NCBI GenBank assembly: GCA_020635035.1
Contig: JACKAO010000003.1
Coordinates: 434,001 to 498,000, forward strand
DNA from: Calditrichia bacterium
GTDB taxonomy: Bacteria > Calditrichota > Calditrichia > Calditrichales > J004
DNA: 64,000 nucleotides
Reading direction: 5' to 3'
In this document: piece after piece, positions 53,501 to 61,683 of the stretch
Numbering within the stretch: the stretch's first letter is position 1
How the letters are laid out: each line of letters starts with the position of its first letter
Program-made: the position numbers and the translations under genes
Notes under the pieces: model-generated
Seen by the model: only the letters and a program-made list of their open reading frames with translations
Told to the model about the DNA's origin: nothing
Database searches by the model: none

Positions 53501-55614
53501 GTTCTTAAATCATTAATTATGGTATCGACGTTATTAATAAGTGCGGCGCTGCTTTCAGGATTAACTTCCGGGAGACCAAGTATCACCAGATCCGATTCCT
53601 TTGATTCCAGTTTAATTATATCGCGTATCGGTTTATGTTCAATGGCATTATTAATTATTTTTACGCTGGCATCAATACGCTGCTCTTCAAGTAAGCCAAT
53701 CATGTTTTTATAAATCTTGTTATTTAAAGCACTCTCATCGCTGACAATAAAAATGCGTGCCCGGGCCTGGTGCCATTCAGGTGATGCCTGTAAAAATTTC
53801 AGTAATGTTAATGCCAGGGTCACACTGTTGCTGCCTCCACGCCACCAGACATCTATCGTTTTCATCTGGCCAAAACCAAATTCCTGCTCGTAATCCAGGA
53901 CAAAAATATTGTAATCCAACTGGGAATAGTTATGGATAAGTCGTCCAAATTTTTCAGGTTCTCCTGAATTTCGGCCCCATCCCAGCATTACAGAATTGGG
54001 TTCGATCCCGGCAAAACCATAGACTTTTGTTATGGTCTCCATTCCTTCGTAAACATCATTAACTTCCACACTGCGCATAAAAATGCCCTGGAATTCTTCT
54101 TCATTTTCAACAGCTGACTGTGTTGTCTGTGGAATAAGATGTTTGGCATTTTTATTTTCGAGCAGGTTAAAATTCGAAAGAATTCCGCGTTTATGAACCA
54201 GCCAGCGCCCGAATTCCAGCAGATGCGGCCGTGCATTACTATCGCCGCTGAACAGGATGATGTTCGGACGCCAGTTACGCTGTTGTTTTTTAATTCGGGT
54301 CAGGCGGTTAAGGCCTGTTCTCAAAACAGATGACCAAACACCTTCCCAGGTGTCACCGGATTCCAGTGTCAGTTCTTTGCGTTTCAGGTATAAAAAGATA
54401 GCACCCATAATTAACGTGGCACCAATCAGGGCAACAAAATCCAGCTCCAGCATCAGGATAAAACAAATCAGGGAGCCTGTTATACTTATCCAGGCGGGAA
54501 TTCTGAAAGACGGTCGGAAGTCGGTACTGGCCCAGCTTTCGAGAGCACTGCTCAGATTAAGAAATCCATAGGTGGTGATAAAAAACATGGAGACTACCCG
54601 GGCGATAAGATTTAATTCTCCGATAAGAATACCTGCTTCAGCAACTATAAATGTTAGAATAAGTGCATTACGCGGTTCATTGGTTTTGCCAAAACCCCGG
54701 GCAAAAATTTTGGGTGTAATCCTGTCCGATGAAGTCGCCTGCAGAATTCTTGGTGCTCCCAAAATGCTGCCAATCGCTGAAGACATAGTTGCGCCCCAGA
54801 TACCTGCAACAACCAACGGCCCGTAAAATGAAATATCCAGAAGTATGTTAGGATTGTTAACGAGAGCGTCGGCATTTACCCGATATCCGAAAAATATAGT
54901 TAATCCGATGTATGTTAACAGTCCTACGACAATAGCACTTATTGTTCCGGCCGGAATGGATTTTTTAGGATCTTTTAAATCACCCGACATTGAAACCCCG
55001 GCTTCAAAACCGGTTACAGCAGGGAAGAATATTGCAAAAAGAAAAATGAGCGGTTCCATATTCTCAATCGAGTTAAATAAGGGCGCTTCGGGTGCAAAGT
55101 TAGTGTTGCCGAAAAGAATTGAAATCAGGGACAGGATTATTGCTGCCATGATAAAATACTGGGTTTTTATAGCAAGCGATGTGCTGATAAATGTTAATGT
55201 CCCGACAAATAAAATAGCGATAGTACCGGTTAGCCGGATCATATCTTTTGTAACCGGAAACCCCCAGAATCCTAAAAAACTTTCAGAAAAACCGATGATA
55301 TAAAGGCTTACACTTAAAGAAAGTCCGAAAAATAGCGCGATACCAAGCGTTCCGCCGATAGGCAAACCAAGGCTGCGGGAAATAATAAAATAAGTACCAC
55401 CTGCCTTTACTTTTTTGTCAGTGGCAATCGATGAAACGCTCAAACCGGTTGTTACAGATACAATGTGTGCTATCAAAACAATACCGATGGTTGTGAAGAT
55501 ACCTGCCTGACCAACAATCCAGGGCAGGCGCATGTACATGATAACGCCTAAGATTGTTAATATTGATGGTGTAAAAACCCCGCCAAAAGTACCGAATTTT
55601 TTTTCCTGTGCCAT
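50527..55614 (-). CDS. SLC12-type cation-chloride cotransporter fused to a coiled-coil P-loop ATPase
   Basis: 1695 residues in one frame. Residues about 10-410 hold some twelve TM segments of the APC/SLC12 family (FGTFGGVFTPSILTILGVIM, 'FFPAVTGFEAGVSMSGDLKD', 'GAPRILQATSSDRITPKIFA'). Residues about 440-740 are the cotransporter C-terminal domain (RPNIILFSGDSNARPHLLEF). About 750-1370 is charged and coiled-coil. Residues about 1400-1590 are a P-loop domain (Walker A GERHSGKST near 1408, Walker B SVIIIHDLEMWW near 1470), and the last ~90 residues look like winged helix. Bacterial cotransporters usually end near residue 750. Possibly ATP-gated or volume-sensing. AGGGAA site before ATG. Confidence 0.82.
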   Translation of the reverse strand: MAQEKKFGTFGGVFTPSILTILGVIMYMRLPWIVGQAGIFTTIGIVLIAHIVSVTTGLSVSSIATDKKVKAGGTYFIISRSLGLPIGGTLGIALFFGLSLSVSLYIIGFSESFLGFWGFPVTKDMIRLTGTIAILFVGTLTFISTSLAIKTQYFIMAAIILSLISILFGNTNFAPEAPLFNSIENMEPLIFLFAIFFPAVTGFEAGVSMSGDLKDPKKSIPAGTISAIVVGLLTYIGLTIFFGYRVNADALVNNPNILLDISFYGPLVVAGIWGATMSSAIGSILGAPRILQATSSDRITPKIFARGFGKTNEPRNALILTFIVAEAGILIGELNLIARVVSMFFITTYGFLNLSSALESWASTDFRPSFRIPAWISITGSLICFILMLELDFVALIGATLIMGAIFLYLKRKELTLESGDTWEGVWSSVLRTGLNRLTRIKKQQRNWRPNIILFSGDSNARPHLLEFGRWLVHKRGILSNFNLLENKNAKHLIPQTTQSAVENEEEFQGIFMRSVEVNDVYEGMETITKVYGFAGIEPNSVMLGWGRNSGEPEKFGRLIHNYSQLDYNIFVLDYEQEFGFGQMKTIDVWWRGGSNSVTLALTLLKFLQASPEWHQARARIFIVSDESALNNKIYKNMIGLLEEQRIDASVKIINNAIEHKPIRDIIKLESKESDLVILGLPEVNPESSAALINNVDTIINDLRTVLLIRASSFFKPIFIGIERTSASPAIKSEKLNTRQAIELPPLELPAHDVLAARFKQISESIEKEFSGYQNNCLQSLQNYNEKLLENIEKLIIKSISETEEILEIKETHRGIRAIAHIQSTFLFNLKKLIQNYKTTMIPDQKDILQSGTEDLLNKLEDIQKEIPAELNVFYERKNDTAKQPVFMRLFKRNKPQKRKIRLHDIFNYNRRVLERKGIYEYLKEFGISSYQLNSEIQKLFNNTNDAMQAWASAIRKDSFSDKVFEAEKVKILQRIDEIKSAGITKSQTMLNDLYEALHHALQSVSRDLESTPKDRKLRRKIKIGQKQPALFEKVNESIEYWERNQQLISNFLVEDILLKGIADRIGTITGRMQTDVMIGIDSNFKTRLQELLKDLQAIKPAEPGKLILPQNIDINREYRALLSNLHKDIQNAIQDLPDEIDVMSEESFQKIGQDQFSDVTTVSVNLRRYMEFLTETELIEPLQQSISHVSSELEKTNEISREVIRFINYNFSFQDEQNELSQESFESAVLSGIERLKERISFLENLQEKTKTDFQKSISALFEKMNPLLVSRASGELKHTIRSQESRKYMGKARLIVEDSRAFFRNMLVKIVYQRSESVLFAKKLSNDAEYQSAAGQIAESIHLLTPDQNIISRLPFYYTQLFTGKRQLNKEFILERAYEQQQAAQAVSSYKQGYYGALLVLGERHSGKSTLSFAIARKHFDKNKIYQLFPPESGSAEIAAFKTQLQRLVPFSGDASLLLENIPSNSVIIIHDLEMWWERHENGFAVLEEIKRLIDQHSKNCFFIINCGVHGFNFINRVMPLQDAFIKIIECQPFDAEDIQNAIMLRHESSGLKFKLGEIQEENLSRLRMARLFNSFFDLSGGNIGQALYFWISSIRGFLQNTLDIKPIDKTAEDIFSKLKTDGIVLLQQFILHKHLSLSRIEKISGTMQNKIENVLYSLRRNNLIIESQPDIFCINPYIHTILVRHFKETGLL

Positions 55615-55839
55615 GTTTTCCCTGAGAGATTATCTAGAAATAATATTACCGGTTAGGATCAAAACAACTTTTAATTTGTGGTATTTTTAGGAATGCTGCC
55701 ATAAAAATCAAATAATTCTTGCAATAAGACAACAATAATAGTTTCTTGAAATATGAATACTTTTAACAGTAGCTATGATAAATCATAATTGCTAAATTAT
55801 GAAAGAACTCAGCTCCAACTTACTTATAAAGGGGGAATC

Positions 55840-56031
55840 ATGAATGTATTAGAAAATGTCGAGATATTCTGCCCGTACTGCGGAGAAGTTTTTGAAATTG
55901 AAGTTGACAGCAGTATTGGACGGCAACATTATACTGAAGACTGCGAAATATGCTGCCGGCCTATCGAGATTTTTGTCCAGGTTGATGAGAATCATGAAGT
56001 TCATGTCGATGTTCGAAGTGAGCTGGAGTGA
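55840..56031 (+). CDS. CPXCG-type cysteine-rich zinc-ribbon protein
   Basis: 63 residues from the ATG at 55840, preceded by AAAGGGGGA; the open frame extends 17 codons upstream without support. Cys pairs at 11/14 (FCPYCG) and 35/38 (DCEICC) make a four-Cys zinc site; 'VHVDVRSELE' is the acidic tail. This small family is widespread in bacteria with unknown function. Lies alone between the transporter operon and the DMT gene. Confidence 0.85.
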   Translation: MNVLENVEIFCPYCGEVFEIEVDSSIGRQHYTEDCEICCRPIEIFVQVDENHEVHVDVRSELE

Positions 56032-56110
56032 CATCTGAAATTTCTTAGCATTTTGATTTGGTCGGTTGCCAAATTGTTTATTGCCTGTATATCCTGGAAT
56101 TTATCAATCG

Positions 56111-57007
56111 ATGGAAAATAACCATTTCATTGGTCTCAGTGCCGGTTTGCTTGCCGCTTTTTCCTGGGCGCTTGCATCGGTTATTTTCAGAAGACTTGGC
56201 CTGAAAATTCATCCCCTAACACTTAATCTTTATAAAGGACTGGTTGCCATGTCCGGTCTGATACTTATCCTTCTTATTTCAGACGGACTTCTGGCAGATG
56301 TTTCAGCCTTGAGTTACATTTTGCTCTTAACCAGCGGTATTATTGGTATCGGGGTGGGTGACAGTGCTTTTTTTGCAGCGCTTAACCGTCTTGGAGAAAG
56401 GCAAACAGTGCTTATCTCGGAAACGATGGCACCATTAATTACAATTGTTTTAGCGGGCTGGGTATTTGCGGAACACTTGTCTTTTGCAGCATTGTTAGGT
56501 TTAGCAGCTATTATTGGTGGCATTTTTATAGTTGTTTCAGAAAAACCACAAAACGGAAACAGAGCGGAACATGATGTACGCGGCCTGATATATGGTTTTA
56601 CAGCGGCAGTTTGTCAGGCAATTGGCGGGATTCTCAGTAAAGCAGTATTCAATATGCACGATGTAAGTCCATTATGGAGCGCGATGGTAAGATTGGCAGG
56701 GGGGATATTGTTTCTGATTATTTTTATTCCCTTATCAGGCCAAAACTTTATTCCGAAAAATTCACGAACTTTAAATGTCTGGAAGTTTATACTTATTGCA
56801 TCCGTAATTGGAACACTTGGTGGTCTGGCTTTTCAGCAAATGGCCTTTAAATATACTTATACAGGGATTGCACAAACTTTAATTGCTACCAGTGCAATAT
56901 TTGTTCTGGTTATTGCCTGGTATAATAAGCAAAAAGTAAGCGCTAAATCATGGGTTGGTGCAATGTGTTCAATCGTTGGAGTGGGGATACTTTTCTGGTT
57001 CCAGTGA
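56111..57007 (+). CDS. EamA/DMT-family transporter
   Basis: 298 residues from the ATG at 56111; the frame extends 15 codons upstream from a TTG. Ten TM helices as two EamA halves: LSAGLLAAFSWALASVIFRR, 'LTSGIIGIGVGDSAFFAALN', 'ISETMAPLITIVLAGWVFAE', then 'GLIYGFTAAVCQAIGGILSK' and 'GIAQTLIATSAIFVLVIAWY'. Substrate is not predictable. Weak ribosome site. It is convergent with the phosphatase gene. Confidence 0.9.
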   Translation: MENNHFIGLSAGLLAAFSWALASVIFRRLGLKIHPLTLNLYKGLVAMSGLILILLISDGLLADVSALSYILLLTSGIIGIGVGDSAFFAALNRLGERQTVLISETMAPLITIVLAGWVFAEHLSFAALLGLAAIIGGIFIVVSEKPQNGNRAEHDVRGLIYGFTAAVCQAIGGILSKAVFNMHDVSPLWSAMVRLAGGILFLIIFIPLSGQNFIPKNSRTLNVWKFILIASVIGTLGGLAFQQMAFKYTYTGIAQTLIATSAIFVLVIAWYNKQKVSAKSWVGAMCSIVGVGILFWFQ

Positions 57008-57026
57008 AAAATAGTGTTGCCTTAAT

Positions 57027-57956
57027 TTACCCCAGGTAGGTCATCCCGATTATAGATATATCATCCTGGAATTTAAGGTGCCCGGTAAAAGTTGAAAGTT
57101 CACGTATTGTAGCATTTAACGTTTCATCCAAAGTTGATGGCAGGTTTTTCTTAAAAACTTCAGCCAGCCGTTTTTCCCCAAAAAGATCTCTCTTGCTGTT
57201 GGCCGCTTCGCAGATTCCATCCGAAAAAAGAAAAATACGGTCACCGGGATTCAATTTTAGTTTTATTACAGGATCGTGCCTTTTAAAATCCCAGCCAATT
57301 GGTAATCCGCCGTCCATTGGTTGCTCAATGCCACCGTCTGTACGCAGAATAAATGGCGGATTATGACCTGCCCGGCTGAATTGCACAGCTCCTGTCCGAA
57401 TATTGATAATCATGTAGATCATGGTAAAATAGATTTCATAGCGGTCAAAGAATTTTTCTTCATTGAGTAAGGCAAGTACTTTATCCGGGCTGTTTATTTC
57501 GTAGTAAGGTGGTTCTGACAAAACCGTTTTGAGCAGGTTACGGTTAGTAATATTGGCATTCAGCATTTGGGACAGGCTAACACTGAACAAAGCCGCTGCA
57601 ACACCATGTCCGGATATATCTATCTGGTAAATACCAATGTTGTCTTCATCCAACCGGAAAACGTTATATGTATCTCCCGAAACATATTGCGACGGAATAA
57701 AACGGGCACAGAAGTCCAGCTCGGATGCAAAGTTTATTCTTTTAGGTAAAAGATTGATTTGTGCGGCGCTGGCGTTGCTTAAATCCTGGTAAACATCATC
57801 CAGCTTTTTTTCAAGATTCTGCTTTTTCTCAGTTAATTCGCTGTAATGATATATGATTTTATCGAGCAGAGAATCTAATCCATAACGGTTGAAAATTTCT
57901 ATTTCATAGCTTGAAAAAATAGAATCCCGGGTTAAGATATAATCTTCCTGATTCAT
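57027..57956 (-). CDS. PP2C/SpoIIE-family serine phosphatase (RsbU-type)
   Basis: 309 residues. A helical N-terminal region (about 20-70, coiled-coil with SELTEKKQNLEKKLDDVYQD) then the PPM phosphatase domain: 'FIPSQYVSGDTYNVFRLDED', IYQIDISGHGVAAALFSV (metal Asp), 'AVQFSRAGHNPPFIL', 'GDRIFLFSDGICEAANSKRD' and 'LKFQDDISIIGMTYLG'. RsbU-type phosphatases dephosphorylate STAS-domain anti-anti-sigma factors; none is adjacent. No receiver or PAS domain, so the N-terminus is the likely signal input. AGG site before ATG. Confidence 0.88.
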   Translation of the reverse strand: MNQEDYILTRDSIFSSYEIEIFNRYGLDSLLDKIIYHYSELTEKKQNLEKKLDDVYQDLSNASAAQINLLPKRINFASELDFCARFIPSQYVSGDTYNVFRLDEDNIGIYQIDISGHGVAAALFSVSLSQMLNANITNRNLLKTVLSEPPYYEINSPDKVLALLNEEKFFDRYEIYFTMIYMIINIRTGAVQFSRAGHNPPFILRTDGGIEQPMDGGLPIGWDFKRHDPVIKLKLNPGDRIFLFSDGICEAANSKRDLFGEKRLAEVFKKNLPSTLDETLNATIRELSTFTGHLKFQDDISIIGMTYLG

Positions 57957-58092
57957 GTTATTACCTGTATGTTTTGGGATGAATATTAAAATTATCGGGA
58001 CAATTATAAATCACTTTACAGTAAAAATTATGCTGTTATATTTTTTCTTAATTTAACCCGTTATTATCTTTAAAATAAAAAGGATTGTGCAT

Positions 58093-58848
58093 ATGAGTTT
58101 CATTGAGATTATATACACAGACAGCCGCGCTGACATTTTTCTTGAACGACCAGACAAACATAATGCACTGAACAGTGAAATGCTATACGAGCTAAGCCGG
58201 GCATTTGATATCATTGAAAAGAAGGACACATGCCGTTTAATTGCTATCCGAAGCAGGCATAGTGCATTTTGTTCAGGTGTAGATCTTGAACAGCTCCTTT
58301 CATTTAAGTCCATAGAAGAAGCGCGCGCTTTTGCCCTTCATTTTGATGAAACGATGATACGCCTGTTAAAATTCTCCAAACCGGTAATTGCAGTTATGAA
58401 TGGATTGGCTTATGGCGGCGGATTTGCGTTGGCGTCTGCAGCGGATTTAAGAATTATGACTGAGAATGGAAAAATTGCCTTTCCTGCCGGACGCCTGGGG
58501 GCAGTTCTGCCACCGGCACTTACCTTTATGTTGAATGCCCTTGTTGGTATCGGTGTAAGCCGCGACCTTTTAATGACCGGACGAACAGTCTATGCCGAAG
58601 AAGCGCTTAACCTGCGTTTGATAAACCGTCTTGTTAATTCGCAGGACATAGAAAAGGTACTTACATCAGAAGCACAACAAATCCTGCAAAGTTCTGATAC
58701 ATCTCTTCAAATGACACGACGCATTACAAACCAGCAATTACTGGTTGAGATTGAAAAATACAACCTTACCGGCGCTGAAAATTTTGCGTTTTTAGCATCG
58801 ACATCAGAGTGGCAAAAGCGCATCTCTCAATTTTTCCGGAAAAAATAA
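58093..58848 (+). CDS. Enoyl-CoA hydratase/isomerase-family protein with atypical active site
   Basis: 251 residues from the ATG at 58093 (AAAGGA 9 bases upstream; a GTG at 58087 would add two residues). Crotonase fold with oxyanion-hole segments AFCSGVDLEQLL and NGLAYGGGFALASAADLRIM. The first catalytic Glu region reads FPAGRLGAVLPP instead of the usual PE-x-x-LG-x-x-P, and the second shows SRDLLMTG with Asp where hydratases have Glu. It may act as an isomerase, hydrolase or decarboxylase, or be inactive as a hydratase. Stands alone, with no beta-oxidation genes beside it. Confidence 0.85.
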   Translation: MSFIEIIYTDSRADIFLERPDKHNALNSEMLYELSRAFDIIEKKDTCRLIAIRSRHSAFCSGVDLEQLLSFKSIEEARAFALHFDETMIRLLKFSKPVIAVMNGLAYGGGFALASAADLRIMTENGKIAFPAGRLGAVLPPALTFMLNALVGIGVSRDLLMTGRTVYAEEALNLRLINRLVNSQDIEKVLTSEAQQILQSSDTSLQMTRRITNQQLLVEIEKYNLTGAENFAFLASTSEWQKRISQFFRKK

Positions 58849-58950
58849 CACTTTTATATAACCCTATTTGTTATCACTATGTAAAATTCCTGTGATGAAT
58901 TGGATTTTATCATTGGGTAAATAATACCCGTCAATTTTTATGGGGAAAAA

Positions 58951-59373
58951 ATGAAAATCCGAACAATTAGCCTGATAATTGTCTGCACTTTTTTGATTTT
59001 TAATGCCTGCCAAATAGAAAGCGGCATTGATTCGATAGATGATTCAGAGCCAAAAACTATGCGAATGGCAGTATTCAGTTACATCAACAATGAGATAATT
59101 TCAAATAAATGTGCAGTCAGCGGGTGCCATCTTAATAATCAAATCCCGATAATGCGCAGTGATCTGGCATATAATAATCTGGTAAATAAACCATCCACAC
59201 AAGGATTGGATTATATTGAACCGGGTGACCCTGATAACAGCTACCTGTATAAAAAAATTACGGGTGCAGCGAGCATTTCCGGTGCGCGTATGCCAAGGGG
59301 GCAAAGTCCCTTACCACAGGCGGTTACAGATTCAATTCGCGTATGGATACTCAACGGTGCTTTGAATAATTAG
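58951..59373 (+). CDS. Cytochrome-like lipoprotein with CX4CH motif
   Basis: 140 residues. Lipoprotein signal with Cys20 (LIFNACQIES). Possible heme site CAVSGCH at residues 54-60 (four residues between cysteines, unlike the usual two). Downstream 'YIEPGDPDNSYLYKKI' and 'GARMPRGQSPLPQAVTDSIR', 'VWILNGALN' match the c-type cytochrome domain family frequent in FCB bacteria, with the Met in MPRG as sixth ligand. Likely outer-membrane facing. First of a three-gene unit with YceI and DUF5777. Confidence 0.7.
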   Translation: MKIRTISLIIVCTFLIFNACQIESGIDSIDDSEPKTMRMAVFSYINNEIISNKCAVSGCHLNNQIPIMRSDLAYNNLVNKPSTQGLDYIEPGDPDNSYLYKKITGAASISGARMPRGQSPLPQAVTDSIRVWILNGALNN

Positions 59374-59423
59374 GATTATATGGCGCTATTTTTAGGTTTA
59401 CCATTAAAACCGCTGGAGGTACA

Positions 59424-60008
59424 ATGCAACGATTTTTTATCACAACGACTTTAATATTTCTATTTCATTGTAACCTGTTTGCAGGTGACTGGCAGGTAGA
59501 TAAAGACGGAGATAACCAGGTGCTGTTTAAATCCACTACTACATTACTTGATTTTGAAGGTACCACAAAAAATATTGATGGATATCTTTATTGGGAAGGG
59601 GAGAATATGCTGCCCGCCGGCACGGAATTTTACCTGGAAGTACAACCTGCCACTTTTGAAACGGGCATTGGCAAAAGGGACAGTGATATGCGCAGTGATG
59701 TTCTTGAAACCTATGATTATCCAATCTCCAGCTTTAAAGGAACTTTGAATAAAAGTGATAGGGATGGGAATACTTACAATGTAATTGCATCGGGAATGTT
59801 CGACCTTCATGGTGTTGAAAAGAAAATGGAAATTCCTGTTACCATAACTCAGGATGGAAAAAAATTAAAAGTTAAAACTGAATTCAGCATCCTGCTTAAG
59901 GATTATAATATTGAAGCACCCAGTCTTATGGCCTTTGTAAAAGTTGCTCAGGAAATTACCCTTGAAGTTAAATTTGAGCTGCTTGAAACAGGGAACGGTA
60001 AGGAGTAA
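59424..60008 (+). CDS. YceI-family periplasmic protein
   Basis: 194 residues, signal peptide 1-19 (LIFLFHCNLFAGDWQVD). Lipocalin-like YceI domain with 'VLFKSTTTLLDFEGTTKNID' and 'ASGMFDLHGVEKKMEIPVTI' motifs, closing with 'EITLEVKFELLE'. YceI proteins bind isoprenoid quinone or lipids. TGGAGG site. Sits between the cytochrome-like lipoprotein and a DUF5777 barrel with a 2-base gap to the latter, so one operon. Confidence 0.9.
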   Translation: MQRFFITTTLIFLFHCNLFAGDWQVDKDGDNQVLFKSTTTLLDFEGTTKNIDGYLYWEGENMLPAGTEFYLEVQPATFETGIGKRDSDMRSDVLETYDYPISSFKGTLNKSDRDGNTYNVIASGMFDLHGVEKKMEIPVTITQDGKKLKVKTEFSILLKDYNIEAPSLMAFVKVAQEITLEVKFELLETGNGKE

Positions 60009-60010
60009 AA

Positions 60011-60892
60011 GTGAAAACTGTTATTTTAATTTTGTTTTTAGTACCAGCTTTTATTTTGGCCCAATCCAGCTGGCGAAGAGAGATTCCTATTGTAAAGCCC
60101 CGCGAGGAACTGTTCCATTCCGTTAAAACGGCAAATCTGCCAACTGCTGAAACATTGCAGAAAGGAAACTTCTTTTATGAAATCTCTCACCGCTTTGCGA
60201 GAATAACGGCGGGTTATGACGCACTGTACGGTTTGGACGGCCCTGTAAATATGCGGACCGCACTAAGCTACGGAGTAACAGATGATTGGATGGTAACCAT
60301 TGGCCGCAGTAATGTTCAGGATAATCTGGAATTTAATGTTAAATATTTGTTTTGGGATATTGCAGATAAAACGACGCCTTCCAGGTTGACACTTAAAACG
60401 GGGATAGCTTTTAATACAGAAGCAATTGCAGGTACGAATAAAAGAGATGCTTTTAATAGTAATAGCACGCAATATTATATACAGGTCATATTTAACACGA
60501 TGCTTCTGGAAAAGAGTCTTGGGCTGGGTGTTGTGCCGTCATACGTTTATAACAGCTATATTTTTGCCAATGATTTTAATGAAAATGCAAAATATACTTT
60601 TTCACTGCCGCTCTATGTACAATACTATTTTAACCGTACCTGGAGTCTATGGCTGGAATATATGCCGGTTATTGGCGGCTGGAAAGGCAATATTTACTCA
60701 GATCCGTCTTCAGAAAAACGTTCATATAATGCCCTTTCAGCGGGACTGGCACTGGAAACCGGCGGACACGTTTTTCACCTTTTTGTCACCAACTCGACAC
60801 GACTGAATCCTACACAATACCTTGTTGGCGCCGACAATAATACAAATAAAGATGCCTGGCATTTTGCTTTTGGAATAACCAGGGAATTATAG
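60011..60892 (+). CDS. DUF5777-family outer-membrane beta-barrel protein
   Basis: 293 residues, GTG start after AAGGAGTAAAA. Signal peptide 1-18. The 'LPTAETLQKGNFFYEISHRF' and 'LYGLDGPVNMRTALSYGVTD' segments are typical of DUF5777, followed by alternating beta strands (WLEYMPVIGGWKGNIY). In Bacteroidota this family co-occurs with YceI and cytochrome-like genes, exactly as here, suggesting a joint redox or transport role at the outer membrane that is not defined. Confidence 0.85.
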   Translation: MKTVILILFLVPAFILAQSSWRREIPIVKPREELFHSVKTANLPTAETLQKGNFFYEISHRFARITAGYDALYGLDGPVNMRTALSYGVTDDWMVTIGRSNVQDNLEFNVKYLFWDIADKTTPSRLTLKTGIAFNTEAIAGTNKRDAFNSNSTQYYIQVIFNTMLLEKSLGLGVVPSYVYNSYIFANDFNENAKYTFSLPLYVQYYFNRTWSLWLEYMPVIGGWKGNIYSDPSSEKRSYNALSAGLALETGGHVFHLFVTNSTRLNPTQYLVGADNNTNKDAWHFAFGITREL

Positions 60893-60941
60893 ATCTTTAT
60901 AACTGATTCCCTGCCTGTGTATTGTTTACCGTATTTAGTGC

Positions 60942-61439
60942 CTAATTCCAGTGCTTTAATTCTGCTTCTTTCACAAGATCGCTAAATAAAGCCGGATGAA
61001 TATTGTTTTCCTGGAAAATTTTCAGGATATAACGATCTTCAAGGAAATTTTTTAGTTGTTCTTCGTTCTCCTGATCCTGGGCATCAACTTCAGCTTTTTC
61101 GCGGGCTTTTAGAATATTTTCAAAAAGCGCTTTACGCTGCAATTCTGATTCGGGTAATTTAAATTGTACAAATACCTGTTCTTCAGGAATCACATCAGCC
61201 AGCTTTTTAGGAACATAACGGCATTCATTGGTGAAAAGCTGCACCATATACCAGTCTTCCAGTTCGCCCAACATCAGATACATTTCACCCATGTTTCCAT
61301 CACCGATTATTTTTCCCTGGCGGTCCGGCTGGCAGCAAACCAGCGATCCTGAATCAAGCAGAACGATATAGTTCTTTGCCGGAAGTTCTGCTGCAAGAAA
61401 TAAAACACAAATAATGATGCAATACTTGAGAGTTTTCAT
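60942..61439 (-). CDS. Secreted SH3-like-domain protein of unknown function
   Basis: 165 residues from the ATG at 61439; the GGAGG at 61449-61445 lies 5 bases upstream, so the in-frame ATG at 61451 is not used. Signal peptide 1-21 (YCIIICVLFLAAELPA). Residues about 22-85 look SH3-like (SLVCCQPDRQGKIIGDGNMG, 'LEDWYMVQLFTNECRYVPKK'), then a charged helical C-terminal half with 'QFKLPESELQRKALFENILK' and 'EDRYILKIFQENNIHPALFS'. Role unknown; the protein could bind peptidoglycan or other surface polymer. Monocistronic. Confidence 0.6.
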   Translation of the reverse strand: MKTLKYCIIICVLFLAAELPAKNYIVLLDSGSLVCCQPDRQGKIIGDGNMGEMYLMLGELEDWYMVQLFTNECRYVPKKLADVIPEEQVFVQFKLPESELQRKALFENILKAREKAEVDAQDQENEEQLKNFLEDRYILKIFQENNIHPALFSDLVKEAELKHWN

Positions 61440-61683
61440 TTTATCCTCCAAATGGAAGTGAATGGTTTACAATTCCATATGAACTGATTCCAACTTTCCA
61501 GATACAGATCAAAGATGATACATCGGGACGGTGTAAGATTCAGATACAGAATATCTACGCATAAAGACAAAGATTGTTATGCTTTTTGGGTATAAAAAAA
61601 TTTGAACAAAAAGAAAGGTCAAAATGTTATTACAAAAAGTTACGATATTTGGAGAAGGTTGATTTTTTCAATACATTGTCGCC

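Noticed and set aside
50669..55303. Many plus-strand open frames inside the giant transporter gene
   Set aside because: Each is antisense to a confident coding frame, with low-complexity Ser/Ile/Arg-rich products typical of shadow translation.
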